Assembly: GCA_964478075.1 (NCBI GenBank)
Contig: CAYZGO010000060.1
Location: 1-9,392, forward strand
Reading direction: 5' to 3'
Length of the DNA: 9,392 bases
DNA from: DAOUEX01 sp034430235
GTDB lineage: Bacteria > Chloroflexota > Anaerolineae > UBA2200
The notes under the pieces were generated by a model, which saw nothing but the letters and a program-made list of their open reading frames with translations, ran no database searches and had not been told where the DNA came from. A program made the translations under genes and the position numbers. Within the stretch, counting starts at the first letter, position 1, and every line of letters starts with the position of its first letter. This document shows, piece by piece, positions 7,529 to 9,392 of this stretch.

Positions 7529-7666
7529 GATGGGGTCTACGTCCCCTATGATCATGAAAGAACCGCGCTCCTGCCTGACCATTTTGATCGTTTCAGTGTC
7601 AGACGAGTCTGGCTCTTCACAGCCTAGGGGCGCAGAAGATACTCAAAGGGGACGATAGTCCCCGTC
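7529..7666. mobile_element. MITE-like element, about 138 bp with terminal inverted repeats
   Basis: The left end 7529-7551 (GATGGGGTCTACGTCCCC, then TATGA) matches the reverse complement of 7643-7666 (GACGGGGACTATCGTCCCC, then TTTGA) at about 20 of 24 positions with one gap. The right end also forms its own perfect hairpin, GGGGAC (7648-7653) and GTCCCC (7658-7663). The interior also shows looser inverted symmetry, so the whole unit may fold as one long imperfect palindrome. It has no coding capacity. The size and ends fit a non-autonomous miniature element or REPIN-like unit. I see no clear target-site duplication, and the parent transposase is unknown. Confidence 0.5.
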
Positions 7667-7725
7667 TCCAGTCAATGCGCCTCGTGACCCATGTGCCTGT
7701 CCTCCGACAGTAAGGGGAATCTCTG

Positions 7726-7781
7726 CACGAACACACGAATGCGCTGCACCGCCATTCGTGTCTTGGTGGTCCGCATTCGTG
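7726..7781. repeat. 'cacgaatg' palindromic repeat
   Basis: ACACGAATG (7733-7741) and CATTCGTGT (7753-7761) form a perfect 9-bp stem with an 11-nt loop. A second CATTCGTG follows at 7774-7781 and a partial CACGAACA precedes at 7726. This resembles a third class of short palindromes scattered through many environmental genomes. It explains the repetitive peptide IRVLVVRIRG in the spurious reading frame that covers it. Confidence 0.6.
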
Positions 7782-7850
7782 GACGGCAATCACACATCAA
7801 ATCGCCACCTCACTCCATTACCGTTTACTCACACTTGAGTTTCAGAGAAC

Positions 7851-8057
7851 GGCGCCTAGAAAAGGCGCCCTACTGCGTGCCATCGCCCCTCATCAATGGC
7901 AAGGCTGGGACAGTGTGCCTACGCTCGATGGCTTTGGACCTGGACAATAAGCCTCCCGGCAACCTAGTATGGGGAATGGGAACTGGTGCAGAGAGTAAGA
8001 ATGAGGTGCCTCCTGTATGTTGATGTCCGTATCACTTACAACGTAAGGAGGAACCTC
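7851..8057 (+). other. Candidate decayed IS110 non-coding left end (possible bridge-RNA region)
   Basis: IS110-group elements carry a structured non-coding end of roughly 150-250 nt upstream of the transposase, from which a bridge RNA is made. Upstream of the transposase remnant here are several stems: GGCGCC/GGCGCC (7851-7856, 7864-7869), TGCCAT/ATGGCA (7878-7883, 7896-7901), GGCTT/AAGCC (7930-7934, 7949-7953), and the long hairpin at 8001-8059. No protein is encoded. Assignment as a bridge-RNA remnant rests on position and structure only; the element boundary cannot be placed. Confidence 0.35.
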
Positions 8058-8059
8058 AT
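8001..8059 (+). promoter_or_regulatory. Long hairpin hiding the ribosome-binding site of the transposase remnant
   Basis: Left arm 8001-8022 (ATGAGGTGCCTCCTG...) and right arm 8039-8059 (...AAGGAGGAACCTCAT) form about 20 base pairs with one mismatch, one bulge and one wobble, closing a 16-nt loop. The right arm contains AAGGAGG (8045-8051), the ribosome-binding site 6 nt before the lost start codon at 8058. Folding would block translation from read-through transcripts, a known way for insertion sequences to restrain transposase synthesis. Confidence 0.6.
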
Positions 8060-8184
8060 CACAGACAGAATATCAAACAACTTGGTAGATGTCAAGCCAG
8101 GGACGCTGTACGCGGGAATTGACGTCGGTCTTGACAGAAATGACGCACTGGTGATGGACGCACAGCCCAGACAGCTTGATCGGG
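8058..8184 (+). pseudogene. Truncated IS110-family (DEDD) transposase, N-terminal remnant
   Basis: About 42 codons remain, reading ITDRISNNLVDVKPGT and then LYAGIDVGLDRNDALVMD. The YAGIDVG motif with Asp at 8121-8123 is the typical first-Asp region of IS110 transposases (RuvC-like DEDD fold). Full-length proteins have roughly 300-400 residues, so more than 85 percent is missing. Homology-like sequence ends near 8184, just before a TGAGAC/GTCTCA hairpin (8188-8193, 8203-8208). The expected start codon after the ribosome-binding site is ATC (8058-8060) instead of ATG. The open frame does continue both ways, but the flanking peptide is not transposase-like. The gene on the opposite strand begins its stop at 8246, so the deletion joins the two units. 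Confidence 0.7.
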
Positions 8185-8243
8185 CGGTGAGACCTTGCTC
8201 TCGTCTCAGGTTGCCATCGCACCCAGCACGGTCAACGTGGAGG

Positions 8244-8843
8244 TCATTCTTTGTAGTACCACTCAATCGTGTAGTAGACCGTAAAGCATCCGTCCGGGCA
8301 GGTGCTTCTTGTGCTGTAGCTACCTGTGTGGTTCGTCCAACTCCAGACGTCGTCGTAGGTGACCTCTGCCTTGCCCAGGTGGTCGTTGCCAACGGACGGC
8401 ATGTCGTCATCCCATCCTTCTATCACCAGCGTGAGATCCCGGGACGGATTATCTGGACCGAACGGTAGCGATTGGCATGCTTCAATGCTTTTGTCCACGT
8501 CGTAGGTGCCGCCACTGCTCCAGTCCAACGTCCCCTCGTCGGGGAATCTTACCGACCCACCGCCGAATTGTACTCGCCCTGAGTCACCCACTATGCTAAA
8601 CCAGAACCAGAGCTCCCCAGAACCCACGGGGTCGGTATCGTCGTGCACCTCAATCTTGTCAACGGTAGCCTGGACACACACGTATCGTTTCGACGACGCG
8701 GCTAACAGCGCGCGGACATCGACTGCACCCGTTGCAGCCAGCACGCTGGTCACCACGCCAAGTACGACGACCACCCCAACAACGCCAACGATCGTCCTCG
8801 CACGCTTGGTCGATCCCGATACTTTTGCCACCAGCCTTTTCAT
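8244..8843 (-). CDS. Membrane-anchored or secreted Asp-rich hypothetical protein
   Basis: The 199-residue protein starts at ATG 8843-8841, preceded by AGAAGGAGGA (8860-8851) at ideal spacing. A basic N-terminus (MKRLVAKVSG, then KRAR) is followed by a hydrophobic segment of about residues 17-37. This is a signal peptide (possible cleavage after VLA, residue 36) or a single anchor. The rest should lie outside the membrane. It is rich in aromatic and acidic residues and probably all-beta. Two Asp clusters, HDDTDPVGSGELWFWF (67-82) and GWDDDMPSVGNDHLG (143-157), look like loops of a calcium-binding, C2-like sandwich; this is inference from pattern. Cys56, Cys123, Cys182 and Cys186 could form two disulfides. 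I do not recognise the family. It lies 69 bp downstream of the HTH gene on the same strand, suggesting an operon or a regulator-target pair. Confidence 0.8.
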   Translation of the reverse strand: MKRLVAKVSGSTKRARTIVGVVGVVVVLGVVTSVLAATGAVDVRALLAASSKRYVCVQATVDKIEVHDDTDPVGSGELWFWFSIVGDSGRVQFGGGSVRFPDEGTLDWSSGGTYDVDKSIEACQSLPFGPDNPSRDLTLVIEGWDDDMPSVGNDHLGKAEVTYDDVWSWTNHTGSYSTRSTCPDGCFTVYYTIEWYYKE

Positions 8844-8870
8844 TTTGTGTTCCTCCTTCTCAGTTTTGGT

Positions 8871-8885
8871 CGCACAATCTGTGCG
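8871..8885 (-). promoter_or_regulatory. Hairpin between the HTH gene and the Asp-rich protein gene
   Basis: CGCACA (8871-8876) and TGTGCG (8880-8885) form a perfect 6-bp stem with a 3-nt loop. On the minus strand it is followed by ACCAAAAC, not a T-run, so it is more likely an attenuator-like or protein-binding site than a terminator. It lies about 10 nt upstream of the ribosome-binding site of the 8244-8843 gene. Confidence 0.4.
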
Positions 8886-8912
8886 TCACAGGGCAACACC
8901 TCGTCTCAGTCA

Positions 8913-9188
8913 TCACATTCTTCCTGAGTCGGTCTTCTCCAACCCGTCGGTGCACTTCGCAGTCATCCGCTTATCCGCTTCCCCATCCGCTGCTGCTTCT
9001 GCTGCTGGTGGCTTCTGGGTACTCTCCACGTACTCATCCAGCATCTCGACGGTGTACCTGCGATGCTCTCCCGGGGTCAGGAAGGGCACAAGCTTCCCCT
9101 CCTCCTCAATCTTTTTCAGAGTGGGCAAGCTGATACCCAGGTACTTGGCCGCTCCGCTCGCCTTAAGCCAAACTCTAGGCTCTTTCAA
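8913..9188 (-). CDS. Small MerR/excisionase-type helix-turn-helix DNA-binding protein
   Basis: The 91-residue protein begins at TTG 9188-9186, with GGAGG (9199-9195) 6 nt upstream; there is no ATG or GTG start that keeps the domain. Residues 7-55 form a compact winged HTH of the excisionase/BldC/MerR-like (HTH_17) group: WLKASGAAKYLGIS, then LPTLKKIEEEGKLVP as the recognition region, then the wing TPGEHRRY (38-45) typical of the family. Residues 56-91 are Ala-, Glu- and Lys-rich and probably disordered. Such proteins either assist recombinases as excisionases or act as small transcription regulators. No integrase lies nearby, and the adjacent gene encodes an exported protein, so a regulator role is the better guess. 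The leader has a repeat octamer over its promoter and an inverted repeat over its ribosome-binding site, consistent with autoregulation. Confidence 0.85.
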   Translation of the reverse strand: MKEPRVWLKASGAAKYLGISLPTLKKIEEEGKLVPFLTPGEHRRYTVEMLDEYVESTQKPPAAEAAADGEADKRMTAKCTDGLEKTDSGRM

Positions 9189-9195
9189 GTGACAC

Positions 9196-9225
9196 CTCCA
9201 TGATTAAATGGTCAAAAACATGGAG
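9196..9225 (-). promoter_or_regulatory. Perfect 7-bp inverted repeat covering the HTH gene ribosome-binding site
   Basis: CTCCATG (9196-9202) and CATGGAG (9219-9225) pair perfectly with a 16-nt loop. On the minus-strand transcript the 3' arm includes the GGAG of the ribosome-binding site, 7 nt from the TTG start. It could be a translation-blocking hairpin or a DNA dyad for the HTH protein. An ATG in the arm (9201-9199) also opens an 8-codon out-of-frame reading that overlaps the start. Confidence 0.55.
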
Positions 9226-9248
9226 ATCCAGTAAGAATCCGCAAGAAC

Positions 9249-9257
9249 AGTATAGCA
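9249..9257 (-). promoter_or_regulatory. Extended -10 promoter of the HTH gene
   Basis: On the minus strand the sequence TGCTATACT gives an extended -10 (TGN plus TATACT at 9254-9249). No good -35 is found at 16-18 bp, as is common for extended -10 promoters; a TTCACA lies 20 bp upstream. Transcription would start near 9242, giving a leader of about 54 nt to TTG 9188. The surrounding 9200-9340 is AT-rich compared with the rest of the window. Confidence 0.5.
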
Positions 9258-9301
9258 TGAGATCTCCGAGTTTATGTGAATATTGTGTAAATTTAGCATG
9301 A
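9253..9301. repeat. Direct octamer repeat TAGCATGA, 41 bp apart
   Basis: TAGCATGA occurs at 9253-9260 and 9294-9301. The first copy overlaps the extended -10 of the HTH gene, the second lies just upstream of the promoter. The 41-bp offset is close to four helical turns, placing both on one DNA face. A GAGATCTC palindrome (9259-9266) abuts the first copy. These are candidate regulator sites, possibly for the HTH protein itself. Confidence 0.4.
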
Positions 9302-9342
9302 ATTTGAGGTTGATTGAATCACTGAGCAAAAACTGACAACGG

Positions 9343-9391
9343 AAGGCGCCGTCTACGCCTTGTCGCGTACCTCTGGTCTTTACGCCAGAGG
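9343..9391. other. Two adjacent hairpins at the window edge
   Basis: AAGGCG/CGCCTT (9343-9348, 9356-9361, 7-nt loop) and CCTCTGG/CCAGAGG (9370-9376, 9385-9391, 8-nt loop) follow each other closely. They may belong to a repeat or to a terminator of a gene beyond the window. The run TTTTT on the minus strand begins some 13 nt past the first hairpin, too far for a standard terminator. Confidence 0.4.
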
Positions 9392-9392
9392 C

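Noticed and set aside
7691..8023. 110-codon plus-strand frame in the gene-free stretch
   Set aside because: Runs through the 'cacgaatg' palindrome and the IS left-end stems; no ribosome-binding site or domain.
7986..8468. 160-codon plus-strand frame taken as one gene
   Set aside because: Only the part at 8058-8184 is transposase-like; the remainder is antisense to the exported protein gene, so it is a remnant, not an intact gene.
8506..9192. 228-codon plus-strand open frame spanning both minus-strand genes
   Set aside because: Ser/Thr/Pro-rich shadow; the minus-strand genes have ribosome-binding sites, an HTH domain and a signal/anchor segment.

Overview
The window is GC-rich bacterial DNA and reads as a stable, vertically inherited half followed by a repeat-rich accessory half. 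I see no rRNA, tRNA or CRISPR array. The mixture of a paired ABC exporter, a K+-independent-type membrane pyrophosphatase, an IS110-type transposase remnant and many dispersed palindromes of the 'accacagagacac' and 'accgcagagacgc' kind fits an environmental bacterium such as a Chloroflexota (Anaerolineae-like) lineage. That placement is an inference of modest confidence, because no marker gene is present.

Positions 1-3967: a near-consensus sigma70-type promoter (TTGACA, 17-bp spacer, TATACT) drives two consecutive half-size ABC exporters. Each has a six-helix membrane domain fused to an ATPase domain. Their motifs are complementary. The first has Asp in place of the catalytic Glu and Gln in place of the switch His, but an intact LSGGQ. 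The second has the normal Glu and His but an LSQGQ signature. This is the layout of a heterodimeric exporter with one degenerate and one active ATP site. The roughly 250-bp gap between them holds palindromic repeats; one half-copy supplies the last codons of the first gene and another copy overlaps the most upstream possible start of the second.

Positions 3964-4308: a tandem duplication of a ~102-bp palindromic repeat unit begins at the stop codon of the second ABC gene. It is followed by an extended -10 promoter lying inside a perfect CAAATG/CATTTG dyad. This precedes an unrecognised 254-residue soluble protein (4309-5073).

Positions 5330-7414: hppA, a 694-residue membrane-integral pyrophosphatase of the K+-independent (H+-pumping) type. 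The start is fixed by a strong ribosome-binding site, so a longer upstream reading is rejected.

Positions 7415-8243: no intact gene. The stretch holds a ~138-bp MITE-like element with about 24-bp terminal inverted repeats, a 'cacgaatg' palindrome, and the truncated start of an IS110-family transposase. The transposase start codon has become ATC and its ribosome-binding site sits in a strong hairpin. The upstream DNA may be a decayed bridge-RNA end.

Positions 8244-9392, minus strand: a small winged/MerR-type HTH protein with a TTG start is followed by a membrane-anchored or secreted Asp-rich protein. The HTH gene leader contains a repeated octamer over an extended -10 and a perfect 7-bp inverted repeat covering the ribosome-binding site, which suggests tight control or autoregulation. 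This pair is the least familiar part of the window and the best candidate for something undescribed.
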